Positions 26,277-35,260 of a stretch of 64,000 bases of DNA are shown here, one piece after another. Position numbers and translations under genes: made by a program. This DNA is from Streptomyces sp. NBC_00457. GTDB taxonomy: Bacteria; Actinomycetota; Actinomycetes; Streptomycetales; Streptomycetaceae. The stretch's first letter is position 1; every line of letters starts with the position of its first letter. Location of the stretch: the NCBI RefSeq assembly GCF_036014015.1, contig NZ_CP107905.1, positions 10,664,001-10,728,000 of the forward strand, given 5' to 3'. A model generated the notes under the pieces. It saw only the letters and a list, made by a program, of their open reading frames with translations. It ran no database searches and had not been told where the DNA came from.

Positions 26277-27701
26277 GGTCATGTCCCGCTGAGTGGTGTA
26301 GTCACGGCAGCTGTTTCGATTCCGGTTGCGACGTGATCTGCGGTTCGGGCGGGGTCGGCGTGGTGAGGAGATCGGCCATGGAGGCTTCGGAGAGGTAGCG
26401 GCGGTCGAAGACCTGCCACTCGTCGTGGAGTTCGGCCAGGACCGCAGCGGCGAGTCGGTCCAGGGCTGCGGGGTTGGGGAAGACCTGGACGACATCGGCC
26501 CGTCGTTTGATCTCCCGGTTCAGCCGTTCCAGCGGGTTGGTCGACCAGATCTTCTTCCAGTGCGCCGGCGGGAAGTCAGCGAACGCCGTGATGTCCGTCG
26601 CCGCCTCCAGCAGCATCTTCTTGACCTGCGGGAACTGCCGTCCGAGCATGTCGGCTACCACGTTGAGCTGGGTGCGGACCTGCTCGCCGGTGGTCTGGGC
26701 GAAGACGGTGCGGATGGTGGCGGCGACCATCTCCCCGGAGCCCCTCTCGATCACCGAGAACACGTCCCGGACGAAGTGAACCCGGCAGCGTTGCCACGCC
26801 GCACCCAGGAAGACGGTGCGGATCGCGGCCACCAGCCCGCTGTGGCTGTCGGAGATGACCAGCTGGACGTTCTCCAGGCCACGGGCCCGCAGTGAGCGCA
26901 GGAACTTGGTCCAGAACGGCTTCGACTCACTGTCGCCGACCATCAGGCCGAGGATCTCGCGGTGCCCGGTGGCAGAGATCCCGGTGGCGATGACCACGGC
27001 CTGCGAGGCGATCCGGTGATTCACCCTCGCCTTGCAGTACGTGGCGTCCAGAAATACGTAGGGGAAGACGGTGTGATCCAGCGGCCGTTCCTTGAACGCG
27101 GTCAGTTCCTCGTCCAGTTCGCCGCAGATGCGGGAGACCTCGGACTTGGAGATCCCGGAGTCCGCGCCGAGTGCCTTGACCAGGTCATCGACCGAGCGAG
27201 TCGACACTCCGTGCACGTATGCCTCCATCACCACGGCAAACAGCGCCCGGTCGATCCGGCGCCGGCGTTCCAGCAGGGAGGGGAAGAACGACCCGGTCCG
27301 CAGTTTCGGGATCTTCAGGTCCAGGTCGCCGGCCTGCGTGGTCAGCAGACGCTCACGGTGCCCGTTGCGCCAAGTGGTGCGCGTCGCCGTGTGCTCGCCC
27401 GGGGCCGCACCGATTGTCTCGGTGGCCTCGGCCTCGATGAGCTCCTGCAGGATGCGCTCGCACGCCACCCTGATTGCTTCAACTCCATCCGCCCGATGTA
27501 GTGACTCAAGCAGCCGCATGAGCTCAGACTGGGACAAGGCCATCGCGTGCTCCTCCGGTTGAACTGCCCGTTCACCAGGGAGACTTGCGCGATGGCCTGC
27601 CCTTGTTCAGGGAGCACGCACGGTCAGCGGATGCACGCCCCGGGGCGGACACCGCGCGTTCCGGACCACGGCTCGGCTACACCACTTCACGGGACACGAT
27701 C
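26277..27701 (-). mobile_element. IS256-family element, copy 1
   Basis: 1425 bp. Ends are GGTCATGTCCCGCTGAGTGG at 26277 and, on the other strand, GATCGTGTCCCGTGAAGTGG at 27701, imperfect inverted repeats of about 25 bp. It is flanked by an exact 8-bp target duplication TGGCAGCT (26269-26276 and 27702-27709), so it inserted as a unit here. Copy 2 (58719-60143) has the same length and encodes the identical protein in the opposite orientation. Confidence 0.95.
26302..27543 (-). CDS. IS256-family transposase, copy 1
   Basis: 413 residues, a complete mutator/IS256-type transposase. The DDE triad can be placed at FLDATY (first Asp), VISDSHSGL (second Asp) and STNPLERLNREIKRR (Glu), with the family C/D(2)H region (QRCRVHFVRDV). 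CCGGAGGAG precedes the ATG. Protein sequence is identical to that of copy 2, which indicates recent transposition or gene conversion. Confidence 0.95.
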   Translation of the reverse strand: MALSQSELMRLLESLHRADGVEAIRVACERILQELIEAEATETIGAAPGEHTATRTTWRNGHRERLLTTQAGDLDLKIPKLRTGSFFPSLLERRRRIDRALFAVVMEAYVHGVSTRSVDDLVKALGADSGISKSEVSRICGELDEELTAFKERPLDHTVFPYVFLDATYCKARVNHRIASQAVVIATGISATGHREILGLMVGDSESKPFWTKFLRSLRARGLENVQLVISDSHSGLVAAIRTVFLGAAWQRCRVHFVRDVFSVIERGSGEMVAATIRTVFAQTTGEQVRTQLNVVADMLGRQFPQVKKMLLEAATDITAFADFPPAHWKKIWSTNPLERLNREIKRRADVVQVFPNPAALDRLAAAVLAELHDEWQVFDRRYLSEASMADLLTTPTPPEPQITSQPESKQLP

Positions 27702-28377
27702 TGGCAGCTCGGTACTGACGGCCGTATGGCCGTTTGCGCTGCTGCTGTCCCGGAACGGGGAGCGTGCGACGGACGCTGAGCCGAGCCTGTCCCCGGTGAT
27801 CGGCGCGGTCGGCGTGCATGCTCGTCCCTGGCCGGCGCGAGCGGTCCGCCGCGGCGCCGCAACGGCCTCCCTCCCGCTCCAGGACCCGCGACGCCAGCGG
27901 CCAGTGTGCCCATGGCCTGGCGGCGCGACGGGTGGCGGGAGTGCAGTTTCCCCTCGCAGTCCGGACCGGCACCCCCCGCCTGTCAGTGCATCGCATCAGA
28001 GCTGATCGGGGCCCTCCTGCCAGTCCTCAGCCTCGGTGAGACTCGCGAGGCAGCCTGCCGTCCTTGACAAGCAGTCAGGTGATGATTCTGAGGTGGTGTC
28101 AACGTCCGACATGCTTCCGATGTTCCGACAGGGTGAAGGGCCGCCGGTTCTTTCACCGGCTTGGCTTAATCTCCTCGCCAAACTTCCTGCAATTGCAGCT
28201 ATTTGACGAGGTATCAGGGAAGTTCGGACTGCTCGTCAGGTGCTTTCGCGTGCGTCCGGTTGGCGGCTGCGCGTCACACGTTAGTGATCTTCGAGATGCC
28301 GTCGGAAATTGACGTCCGTAGGTTCATTTCCAGATCGGCAGATCAGCCGATTTCCCTGCAAGAAGGAGAAAACTGAT
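27702..28377. other. Spacer between IS256 and a secreted-protein gene
   Basis: About 680 bp. No frame is convincing. The last 60 bp contain the leader of the secreted-protein gene with AGAAGGAG. The stretch 28060-28320 is less G+C-rich than its surroundings and could hold that gene's promoter. Confidence 0.4.
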
Positions 28378-28827
28378 ATGCAGACGCGTACCGTCGCCCT
28401 GATCGCAGCCTCTGCGGCTGCCGTGGCCGTGACTGTCACCGGCGTTACCTACGCCTCCGCGGACTCCCCCCAGTCCGCCTCGTCCGCCCGTCCTGCCTCG
28501 GCCCCCCTCGGTGGCGGCGGCGACCACGACTGGAAGGACGACGGCTACAAGAAGGACCACGACGGGCACAAGAAGGACGACGGCAAGATCCAGATCAACG
28601 AGCGGACGTACTCGGACGACCCGGGAGCCTGCGTCAGCGTGACCAACCTGAACACCCTCGCCACCGGCACCTTCAACATCGCCAACGACACCGACAGGGT
28701 CGTTGAGTTCTTCGACGGGACCAACTGCAACAATGGCAACCCCGTCGCCGTGGTCCTGCCTGGTGACTCCAGCTTCGGAGTTGGTGACGGAACTGGCGAT
28801 GGCAGCTTCCGCGTGATCGACAACTAA
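28378..28827 (+). CDS. Secreted protein with a Lys/Asp-rich linker, 149 aa
   Basis: Signal peptide MQTRTVALIAASAAAVAVTV to ASA-DS, then a Ser/Ala segment, a highly charged repeat-like linker of His, Asp and Lys (residues 50-70), and a C-terminal beta domain with two Cys (GACVSVTN ... GTNCNNG). The last part resembles small crystallin-fold secreted proteins. AGAAGGAG precedes ATG 28378. The charged linker may bind metal or polyanions; no enzyme motif is visible. Confidence 0.75.
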   Translation: MQTRTVALIAASAAAVAVTVTGVTYASADSPQSASSARPASAPLGGGGDHDWKDDGYKKDHDGHKKDDGKIQINERTYSDDPGACVSVTNLNTLATGTFNIANDTDRVVEFFDGTNCNNGNPVAVVLPGDSSFGVGDGTGDGSFRVIDN

Positions 28828-28895
28828 GGGACCGCGCAGCGACCGACCCCGAAGTAGGCGCCGCGGGATGTGACCGTCCCACCGATGCGTCACCA

Positions 28896-28930
28896 GGAGC
28901 CCCGGCCCGCCGTAATCGGGCCGGGGCTCC
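28896..28930 (+). terminator. Strong hairpin after the secreted-protein gene
   Basis: GGAGCCCCGGCCCG, 7-nt loop, exact complement: 14-bp perfect stem 69 bp after the stop codon. Confidence 0.85.
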
Positions 28931-29008
28931 GGCGCACAGTACTTCCTTCAGCTGAAAACACCCAGCTGGCTCGTTTCACACTATGCGCCCACCCCGCAGT
29001 GACCGCAA

Positions 29009-29683
29009 ATGCACGCGGGCATACAGCTGATCGGCGGCTGGGAGCGTCCATTACCCGGGAACCGGCGCGTTGCATTGGAAAAGCGCGATCAACTGACGGC
29101 ACTGTGGAATCACTACCGGACGAGTACGGGAGTGATTAATGTGCTGTTGACGTTTGTCAGACAACAGAAGAGTCGTGCCGCTGTACAGCATGTCGACGGC
29201 ACGATCCTGCGCCAGCTCGACAGCAGCGCCGTACGTGCTCGTTACTGGGTGAAACGAACGCCGAGAGAATCGGTTCGTCTGCTGCACAGGGCGCGCGTGT
29301 ACCACATCGCTGGGGCCACACTCAGCATCATCACAGGGCTCGCCGCCTGGCCGGTCATCGCCGACGGTTCCCGCTTCAGAGCACAGGTAGTGATTTCCGC
29401 ACTGGCCTGCCTCGCCGCGGTGACCATCGCCGCGCCCTACGCAACTGGCCTGCACGACCGCGCCGAGGAATCCATCATGCTCTGCGGAAGGTACGGAGCC
29501 ATCTACGGTGAACTCCTCCGCGCGCAGAGCCAGATCGGCACGCAAGCCACCACGCAACACCGTGTCAGGGAACTCATCCAACAGTTCGATGACGTCGCCA
29601 CACGCAGGGACGCCCTCGGACTTGCTGCACCAGCACCAGATTCCGGCCAGGCATCCGGTGAGCATTCCCGGTCAGTCCAGTGA
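29009..29683 (+). CDS. Two-TM SLATT-like membrane protein
   Basis: 224 residues. A helical N-terminal half is followed by two adjacent TM segments (IAGATLSIITGLAAWPVIA and VVISALACLAAVTIAAPYA) and a long C-terminal helix starting LHDRAEESIMLCGRYG. This order (helices, TM hairpin with a short loop, long amphipathic helix) is that of SLATT-domain proteins, proposed pore-forming effectors in nucleotide-signalling immunity. No SMODS cyclase or SLOG protein adjoins it, so it may be an orphan. ATG 29009 has no strong ribosome site; a later start is possible. Confidence 0.55.
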   Translation: MHAGIQLIGGWERPLPGNRRVALEKRDQLTALWNHYRTSTGVINVLLTFVRQQKSRAAVQHVDGTILRQLDSSAVRARYWVKRTPRESVRLLHRARVYHIAGATLSIITGLAAWPVIADGSRFRAQVVISALACLAAVTIAAPYATGLHDRAEESIMLCGRYGAIYGELLRAQSQIGTQATTQHRVRELIQQFDDVATRRDALGLAAPAPDSGQASGEHSRSVQ

Positions 29684-29725
29684 ACGGAGTCTGTGGAGTT
29701 GTCAGGGTCCAGCGAGTCCTACGAC

Positions 29726-29875
29726 TCAAGGCCCGGGCTCGTGTGCAGTGGCCTCAGGACGCTCCGTCTCTTCCGGAGGAGACGGTGGGCCGCGGAGCAC
29801 GACGTCCTCGAGCATCCCCATCGCAAGCATCAAAGCCATCATCAGCGCGGGCAGGCACAGAGCTATGAGGGGCAC
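29726..29875 (-). CDS. Small single-TM protein, 49 aa
   Basis: GTG at 29875 follows GGGAGGCGCT, a good ribosome site. The product starts VPLIALCLPALMMALMLAMG, a single TM segment, and ends in an acidic Pro-rich tail rich in Glu. Size and layout match a common type of small Streptomyces membrane peptide. Function unknown. Confidence 0.6.
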   Translation of the reverse strand: MPLIALCLPALMMALMLAMGMLEDVVLRGPPSPPEETERPEATAHEPGP

Positions 29876-30244
29876 AGCGCCTCCCAGGTGACTGGATGTC
29901 GCGTTCTCGGACCGGATCTCGCTGGAGGCTGCGGGAAAGACGCGTAGTCGGAGTGAACGTTCCCCCTTCCCGGCGGCTTCGGTCCCGGGGCGTTTCGTGA
30001 GGGACGGTCACAGCCTTCAGTGTGGAGCCGAATTGGTTACCGCGCCTGCCGGGACTCCCCTCGTGCAGGCGGCGGGTGAGCGTGCAAAGCCACGGACGTG
30101 CCGGTGGCCAGGGAGCGGGCACACCACCGCTCGGCCTGCCCCCTCCGCCGCGGAGCCGGGCTGCCGGTCCGTGCGCGTGGGCGGTGTCCTGACGATGCAC
30201 CGATCAGCGCGCCGTCCTCAGTGCCCAACGAGATCACGAGAGCG
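29876..30244. other. 370 bp without a supported gene
   Basis: Lies between the small membrane gene and the second IS5 copy. No coherent frame, ribosome site or hairpin stands out. Confidence 0.4.
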
Positions 30245-30716
30245 CCCGCGCCTCCAGACGCGCTTACTGGCTCTAACAAAAGCGGGTTGTTCATGTGACT
30301 GTCCGCTTGATCGTTCGTTGATGTGGGCATGGGGAAGCGTCAGTCACGACCCTGGATCGTGTCGGATGAACTGTGGTCGCTCATCAAGCCGTTGCTGCCC
30401 GAGCCGCCCCCGAAGCAGGTCGAGGGCAGACCTCGAGTGCCCGATCGTCAAGCCCTGTGCGGGATCTTGTTCGTCCTGCACACCGGCATCCAGTGGGAGT
30501 ACCTCCCGCAGGAACTGGGCTTCGGCTCGGGCATGACGTGCTGGCGCCGCCTGGCGGCCTGGAACGAGGCCGGCGTCTGGGACCAACTGCACCAGCTACT
30601 GCTGAACAAGCTGCGCTCGAAGAACCAGCTGGACTGGTCGCGGGCGGTGATCGACTCCTCCCACGTCCGGGCCGCACGCAGGGGCCCAAAAGCGGCCCCA
30701 GCCCGGTCGACCGCGC
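30245..30716 (+). mobile_element. IS5-family element, copy B, 5' part only
   Basis: The left end (TTACTGGCTCTAACAAAA) and about 450 bp match copy A nearly exactly, starting already at GCCCGCGCCTCCAGACG outside the recognised repeat. Identity ends at 30716 after GACCGCGC, where an IS630-type fragment in the opposite orientation begins. The right half is gone. Confidence 0.85.
30329..30716 (+). pseudogene. N-terminal part of the IS5-family transposase
   Basis: From MGKRQSRPWIVSDELW the protein equals copy A for about 129 residues, apart from WDQLHQ in place of WGQLHQ, through the AVIDSSHVRA motif. The frame then runs into reversed IS630 sequence and is meaningless, so no active transposase can be made. 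Confidence 0.85.
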
Positions 30717-31262
30717 GCCCAGCGCCGCCGCAGTCATTCCGCGTGCGGCCACACATCCTTCTTCCACAGGCCCACAGCCTGCTCGTCACGCTCGAGGGCT
30801 CTGCGGGCGGGAGATTGCCAGGACCAGCCGTGCCGGTGCAGCAGCCGCCACACCGCCGCCGACGAGCAGTCCAGCCTGAACTTCCGGGCGATCAGCACTC
30901 TGATCCTGGCCAGGGTCCAGCGCCGGTCTTCCCAGCCGTGCACGGCCGGCCCCCGCGCCAGCTCTTTCTCCAACTCGGCGAACTGCTCATCGGTCAGCCG
31001 GGGCAGTTTCGGCGGTCCAGCGGAGGCGAGCGCGGCCATCCCGCCCTGCCGCCAGGCGCGACGCCAGCGTTCCACCGACCGCTCACTTACCCGCAGGTCC
31101 TTCGCGATCACCGCGGTTCTCTCACCACGAGCGAACTGCTCACCAGCCTCGAACCGGATCCGCTCGCGAAACCGCCGCCGCTCCGCGGTCAGCCCACCAC
31201 CCTGTGCGTACCGCATACCACGGGCCTACCGCAGGGATCACCACACGTCACTGCCCCCGACA
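30717..31262 (-). mobile_element. IS630-family element remnant
   Basis: Contains the N-terminal half of an IS630-type transposase reading toward the IS5 fragment. The catalytic half and far end are absent, cut at the same point (30716/30717) where copy B ends. One deletion or replicative event probably removed both 3' halves. Confidence 0.75.
30734..31216 (-). pseudogene. IS630-family transposase, N-terminal half
   Basis: 160 residues with the paired HTH domains of the family: FARGERTAVIAKDLRVSERS then VERWRRAWRQGG, and a second module RWTLARIRVLIARKFRLDCS with VWRLLHRHGWSWQ. The DDE catalytic domain that should follow is missing. Some IS630 elements encode this half as a separate first frame, but no second frame exists here. 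Confidence 0.8.
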
Positions 31263-31334
31263 ACAATCCGAAGAGCTCAGTAACGGCAGCGATGCCTGCT
31301 GGGAAAGTACTTGCCGGTTGGGAAACTCCACGCT

Positions 31335-31353
31335 ACTTTCCTTGCAGGAAAGT
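31335..31353. promoter_or_regulatory. Palindromic operator before the membrane protein/regulator pair
   Basis: ACTTTCC-TTGCA-GGAAAGT, perfect 7-bp arms, 17 bp upstream of the ATG at 31370. A related GGGAAAGTACTTGC half-site lies just before it. The winged-helix protein encoded at 31852 is the obvious candidate to bind it and repress its own operon. Confidence 0.6.
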
Positions 31354-31369
31354 ACTGCGAGGAGGGCAA

Positions 31370-31855
31370 ATGACTGACCAGGTACGGCCGGAAGAGGCCG
31401 CGCGCGCGCTCACCGAGATCGACCAGCGGCAGGAGCAGATCATCCGGATGGCCAGCCTTCCCCGCTGGTTCTGGGGGGCCATCGCCTTCCTGATGGTCGC
31501 GTTCGCAGCGGTCGTCGACACCACCCAAGGTGGTCTCGTCCAGGGGATGGCCACCGCCTTGTTCGTGGCCGGTGTGCTCACCACAGTTGGGTTGGTGGCG
31601 TTGCGCTCGGTCCGTAGCGCCCAGCCCCACAACAGCCTGTTCGGCCCCCGTATCATGGCCGCGGACCTAGCCTTCGCGGCGGTCATCGTCGGCGTATCGC
31701 TGGCGGCAACGCTCATCCTGAAGGCGTCCGGGGTTTCGTACGCCGCGACCATTGGTGCCTCGATCACCGCCGTGATCCTTGTCGTCGGTGGACCGACGTA
31801 CACGCGGTACCGTCAGGGCCTCATGCTCGCGAACCGGTCCGGGAGCCGACGGTGA
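31370..31855 (+). CDS. Four-TM membrane protein, coupled to a winged-helix regulator
   Basis: 161 residues. A short cytoplasmic helix (EEAARALTEIDQRQEQIIRM) precedes four membrane segments in two pairs. GAGGAGGGC precedes ATG. The stop overlaps the regulator's GTG by 4 bp. This pairing (integral membrane protein plus small PadR/MarR-like regulator) is common in Streptomyces; the function of the membrane partner is not known. Confidence 0.75.
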   Translation: MTDQVRPEEAARALTEIDQRQEQIIRMASLPRWFWGAIAFLMVAFAAVVDTTQGGLVQGMATALFVAGVLTTVGLVALRSVRSAQPHNSLFGPRIMAADLAFAAVIVGVSLAATLILKASGVSYAATIGASITAVILVVGGPTYTRYRQGLMLANRSGSRR

Positions 31856-32166
31856 TCACGCCCAAGTTCGACGAGCTGATCCACGCACCCACCCGGCTCT
31901 CGCTCGTCTCCCTGCTCGCGGCCACCGAGTGGGCGGACTTCCAGTTCCTGCGCGACAGCGCCGGCCTGTCGGACTCCGCCCTGTCGAAACAGCTCACGAC
32001 GCTTGAGGGCGCCGGCTACATCGAGATCCGTAAGGGTTTCGTCGGAAAGCGGCCGCGCACGTCGGCGAGGCTCACCAGCGTCGGCCGGGCGGCCTTCGAC
32101 CAGCACGTCGCGGCTCTGCAGGAGATCGTCGCCAAGGCGGGCGCGTCAGTGCTCCCCTCGACCTGA
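31852..32166 (+). CDS. Winged-helix transcriptional regulator
   Basis: 104 residues, almost entirely a winged HTH: PTRLSLVSLLAATEWADFQF, recognition helix DSALSKQLTTLEGAGYIE, wing VGKRPRTSARLTSVGR. It matches the single-domain MarR/PadR-like regulators. GTG start overlaps the upstream stop (GTGA). Likely represses the operon through the palindrome at 31335-31353. Confidence 0.85.
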   Translation: MITPKFDELIHAPTRLSLVSLLAATEWADFQFLRDSAGLSDSALSKQLTTLEGAGYIEIRKGFVGKRPRTSARLTSVGRAAFDQHVAALQEIVAKAGASVLPST

Positions 32167-32297
32167 GAGGCGCAAGGAAGGCGCCCTTGACGGCAACAGC
32201 GGCTCCAGCCACTGCCCTTGGCCGCCCGTCAGATCACCCCGAGGCATTCCATGATCGCTTCACGACCTTGATCAACATCTCAAACACGGCCTAGTCG

Positions 32298-33756
32298 CAA
32301 TGCCGTTGCGTTACGGGTTTGCGGGTTGGGGTCTTTGAATGCGGACTGCTCGGGTACCGGCCTGGGTGGGTTGGGGCCAGGTGCGGTGTCCGGCCCGTTT
32401 GAGCCGGTAGTTGGACATCTTGCGTTTGACGACGCGGGGCTGACTGCGCAGGCGTCTGGTCGGCAGGAGTCGTTCGAGTAGGTCGTGCTGGAGCAAGACA
32501 AGGGCTCTGACCAGCAGTTCAGGGGGAAAAACTGCCCGGCGTGACGGTCACACTGCGCCGGGCGGAGCGCAGGGTTTCGGTGAACGAGATCCGGTCGGCA
32601 TCCAGGCCCCGGGTGGCCGCGGTTCTCACCATCAGCTCACGCAGCGCGTGGTGGACGAGCAGGTGGGCCCAGATCTGCTGCAGGATTCCGTCGGGTGTCT
32701 TGCTGGTGAGCACGACGTGGGCGCCGCGTTGATGAGTCTTGAGCTCTGCGAAGACAGCCTCCGCTTCCCAGCGTTCCTGATAGAGCGCAGCCAGCTGGCG
32801 GGCGGGGTAGCGACGGGCATCGAGCAGTGTGGTCACCAGCCGGTAGTTCTCGCCTTCGCGGCTGGTGCCGTGCAGCTGATAGGCCACCACCCGCACTGTG
32901 ACCGGATCACGGTGCGCGGGGTCGGTGTGGGCGTGGATGCGGGAGATCCAGGATCCGTCCCGTAACTGCCGCTCGACGGGCAGGATGCGGTTGGCGGGCA
33001 CCCGCCACAACAGATCGGCACCGCTGTCGGTGAAGGCCCGCCAAAGCGGCACGCCGAGGAACTCCCGGTCTGCCAGGACCAGTTCGCCGGGCTGGCAGGA
33101 GCGTGGAAGGCGGCCCACCAGGGTGACTTCACCGGTGCGGCAGCCGGCCAGTTCCGCGTCCAGGACGAGGTGGGTGCCCACCTCGATCAGACAGGCCATC
33201 CGCACCTGAGGAAAGGAGGATTTGTCGTGGCCGCGGCTGTTTCCGGGACGGCCGAAAGCGGCCTCATTGGCCGGACTGTCGGCCACGTCCCAGCAGGTGC
33301 CGTCCACTGCCAGCAGCCGCAGCCCTCGCCAGAAGCAACCCGGCGTGGTCTCGGTGCCCATCGGCTTCGCGGTCGTGGCAAACAGCACCCGCAGTGGCTC
33401 CGATCCCAGCCGCTGGCGAGCCCGAAACAGCGACGACTTCGCAGGGATGCGCCACTCGCCCAGCAGGCCCTGGCTCCGCAGGCCCTCGACCAGATGCCGC
33501 ATCACCTCCAGATACGGGGCCGGCGAGAACAGGGCAAGGGCGAGCACGAAATACACCACCAATCGAGCTGGCAGCAGGCGTCTGCGCTGCTCGCCACGAC
33601 CGCAAGCGGCCACCACACGATCCACCAACCCAGGCCGATACACCCAGGTCAGCAGCCCCAGCCCCGATAACTCGCCGACATCCGCAGACACCCGCACCAC
33701 CCCCGGGAAGCACTACGCAGCAGCGTACGCCCGCAGGCTAAAGCAACGGCATTGGG
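32298..33756 (-). mobile_element. IS4-family element flanked by 8-bp repeats
   Basis: Terminal inverted repeats CAATGCCGTTGC at both ends (32298 onward, and reversed near 33754). The sequence CCTAGTCG occurs on both outer sides (32290-32297 and 33757-33764), a plausible target duplication. It carries one transposase gene on the minus strand with a frameshift near its end. The element lies against the 5' end of a truncated secreted-protein gene. Confidence 0.8.
32311..33700 (-). pseudogene. IS4-family transposase with a C-terminal frameshift
   Basis: The N-terminal IS4-type domain (LLPARLVVYFVLALALFSP) and DDE core (LAVDGTCWDVADS, LVLADREFLGVPLW, LYQERWEAEAVFAELKTHQ with the Glu of the YREK-type motif) are complete. 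At 32525-32535 a run of five T before five C ends the frame after SFSP. With one T fewer it would continue ELLVRALVLLQHDLLERLL to RIQRPQPANP and stop at 32311. The loss of the last 70 residues may or may not abolish activity. Confidence 0.8.
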
Positions 33757-34093
33757 CCTAGTCGCGGCCACCAGTGCTGGAGCAGCGACGACTTGCCTCG
33801 GCGGAGCCGTCACCTTCACGAAGCCGGACGGCGAGTACTACCAGCCGAGTTCCCCCACCGTCTACAAGACGACGAGTCGTTGCGCCGACATCAACCTCCG
33901 GCTCAACACCGGCAAGTCCGTCAAGGTCTGCTTCTACAAGAGCGATTACACACTCAACTACTGCCAGTCCAACTACACGCAGGTCCCGTGGGACAATTGG
34001 ACGGTGGTCGCCAGTGACGTCAACGACGGCACCCTGTTCCGTTTCCGGTACCTGAGCGACCTCTCGTCGACCAACGCCAAGGCAGCCTTCTGA
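33752..34093 (+). pseudogene. Secreted small protein, 5' end displaced by IS4
   Basis: The frame reads LVAATSAGAATTC at its start, the tail of a signal peptide, and then a four-Cys beta-rich domain of about 100 residues (SRCADINLRLNTGKSVKVCF ... LNYCQSNYTQVPWDNW). The first 20 or so codons with the start lie beyond the IS4 end and are not found on the other side of the element, so the gene is 5'-truncated. Resembles small secreted crystallin-fold proteins. Confidence 0.6.
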
Positions 34094-34129
34094 GCCTGAG
34101 GCCGCGTCGTCCTGACAGGTACGATCATC

Positions 34130-34156
34130 GGCCCCGCCGGGCGTCCCGGTGGGGCC
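34130..34156. terminator. Hairpin between convergent genes
   Basis: GGCCCCGCCGGG-CGT-CCCGGTGGGGCC, 12-bp stem with one G-T pair, 37 bp after the truncated secreted gene and 35 bp before the end of the minus-strand gene at 34191. Confidence 0.7.
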
Positions 34157-34190
34157 GCAGTAGTTGGAGTTCACAGGCACCGCCTGCGCC

Positions 34191-34607
34191 TCACTGCTCG
34201 AATGGGGTCTCGGGTTGCCTGCTCTCCGAGCGGGCGGCCGCCGGTTCACGCTGAGAGGGCAGCGGACGGAGCACGGCCGTACGGTCTGTCAGCTGTAGGC
34301 GCAGGAGTTGGTTCTCGGCTGCCGCTTGGTGCAGGGCACCGACAAGGGCTTCGACGTCGGCTTTGAGCTGGGCGATCTCCTCCACGTCAGCAGCGCGTAG
34401 TTCCTTGAGCCGGCGGACCTGCTTGCGAAGGCGCTGTTCGCTGTCCGGGGTGCCGCCTCGGGCGCGGACCTTGTCGTAGAACTCGTTCTTCAGGTCGGTG
34501 TGCCGTTGTGTGAGTGCGTTGCGCGGGACACCGGCTTCGACCGCGAGCGCGACGATCGTCAGGGCGCCGTTGGAGTGCTCGGGGGTATCGCCCAGGATGC
34601 GTTCCAT
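34191..34607 (-). CDS. TnpC/DUF6262-like helical protein of a recombinase module
   Basis: 138 residues. N-terminal HTH-like part (LTIVALAVEAGVPRNALTQR), then a long coiled coil (RLRKQVRRLKELRAADVEEI ... AQLKADVEALVGALHQAAAE). This is the layout of the third protein of Tn554-like (TnpA-TnpB-TnpC) elements. The natural start is probably the ATGA overlapping the integrase stop at 34649, which would read MSPAP and then, after one inserted base, DERDRIRAAMERIL; as it stands, translation can begin only at ATG 34607, which has no ribosome site. Confidence 0.6.
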   Translation of the reverse strand: MERILGDTPEHSNGALTIVALAVEAGVPRNALTQRHTDLKNEFYDKVRARGGTPDSEQRLRKQVRRLKELRAADVEEIAQLKADVEALVGALHQAAAENQLLRLQLTDRTAVLRPLPSQREPAAARSESRQPETPFEQ

Positions 34608-34646
34608 CGCGGCACGGATGCGGTCGCGTTCGTCTGGGGGCGGGGC

Positions 34647-35260
34647 TCATGATGTCGGCTCCTGGAAGTGGATGCGGTCCTGATCGTGGCGGTCGGCAAG
34701 TTTCCGTAGGCGCCCGGCGCGTTGGGTGAGCCGGTCGGCGAGCGGACCCGGCACCGTCTCTGGGGCGGCCTGTTTCTCCAAGGCCCGGGCGTGCCGCAGG
34801 AGTTCGTCGGCGTGCCGGCCACTGCGCGCGATGTTCGCGCAGGACGGTCGGCACCGGTTCAGGCTCGGGGTGTCAGCGATGTCCAAGCGGTGGCACAGGG
34901 CACGATCACGGTTGTAGACGCACATCAGGAACGCGTGCGGGTTGTCGTAGACGGTCAGGGCAGGGTTGTTGAGGATGTCCCGGGATTGGCGGTGCGTGCG
35001 GATGGACCCGGCGAACGTCGAGGCCTGGGCGGCGGCGTGGATCGCCGCCGGGCGGCCGTCCCCGAGACGCCCGCTCCGGTGGCGAGATCGTCGTGGAGGG
35101 TGGTGAGCGTGTCGGCGGTGGCCCGGGCGGTCTCGATGACGAGGAGCTCGTGGATGCCACCGCGGCCGCGAGCTGCGTAGCCGGCGCTCATCGTGGTGCG
35201 CATGTGCCCGTTAACGGGGACCGGGGTGGGTGGGCTGCGGGAGCTGGCGGCGCCGTTCGT
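34647..35260 (-). pseudogene. C-terminal remnant of a Tn554-like tyrosine recombinase
   Basis: The part 34647-35060 reads FLMCVYNRDRALCHRLDIAD then TPSLNRCRPSCANIARSGRH, a Cys-rich tail seen in large Streptomyces integrases. Upstream, in another frame, MRTTMSAGYAARGRGGIHEL continues it. The two frames join near 35060-35075 if one G is added to the run in CTCGGGGACGG. The catalytic domain is absent. With the gene at 34191 this is a decayed mobile module. Confidence 0.65.
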
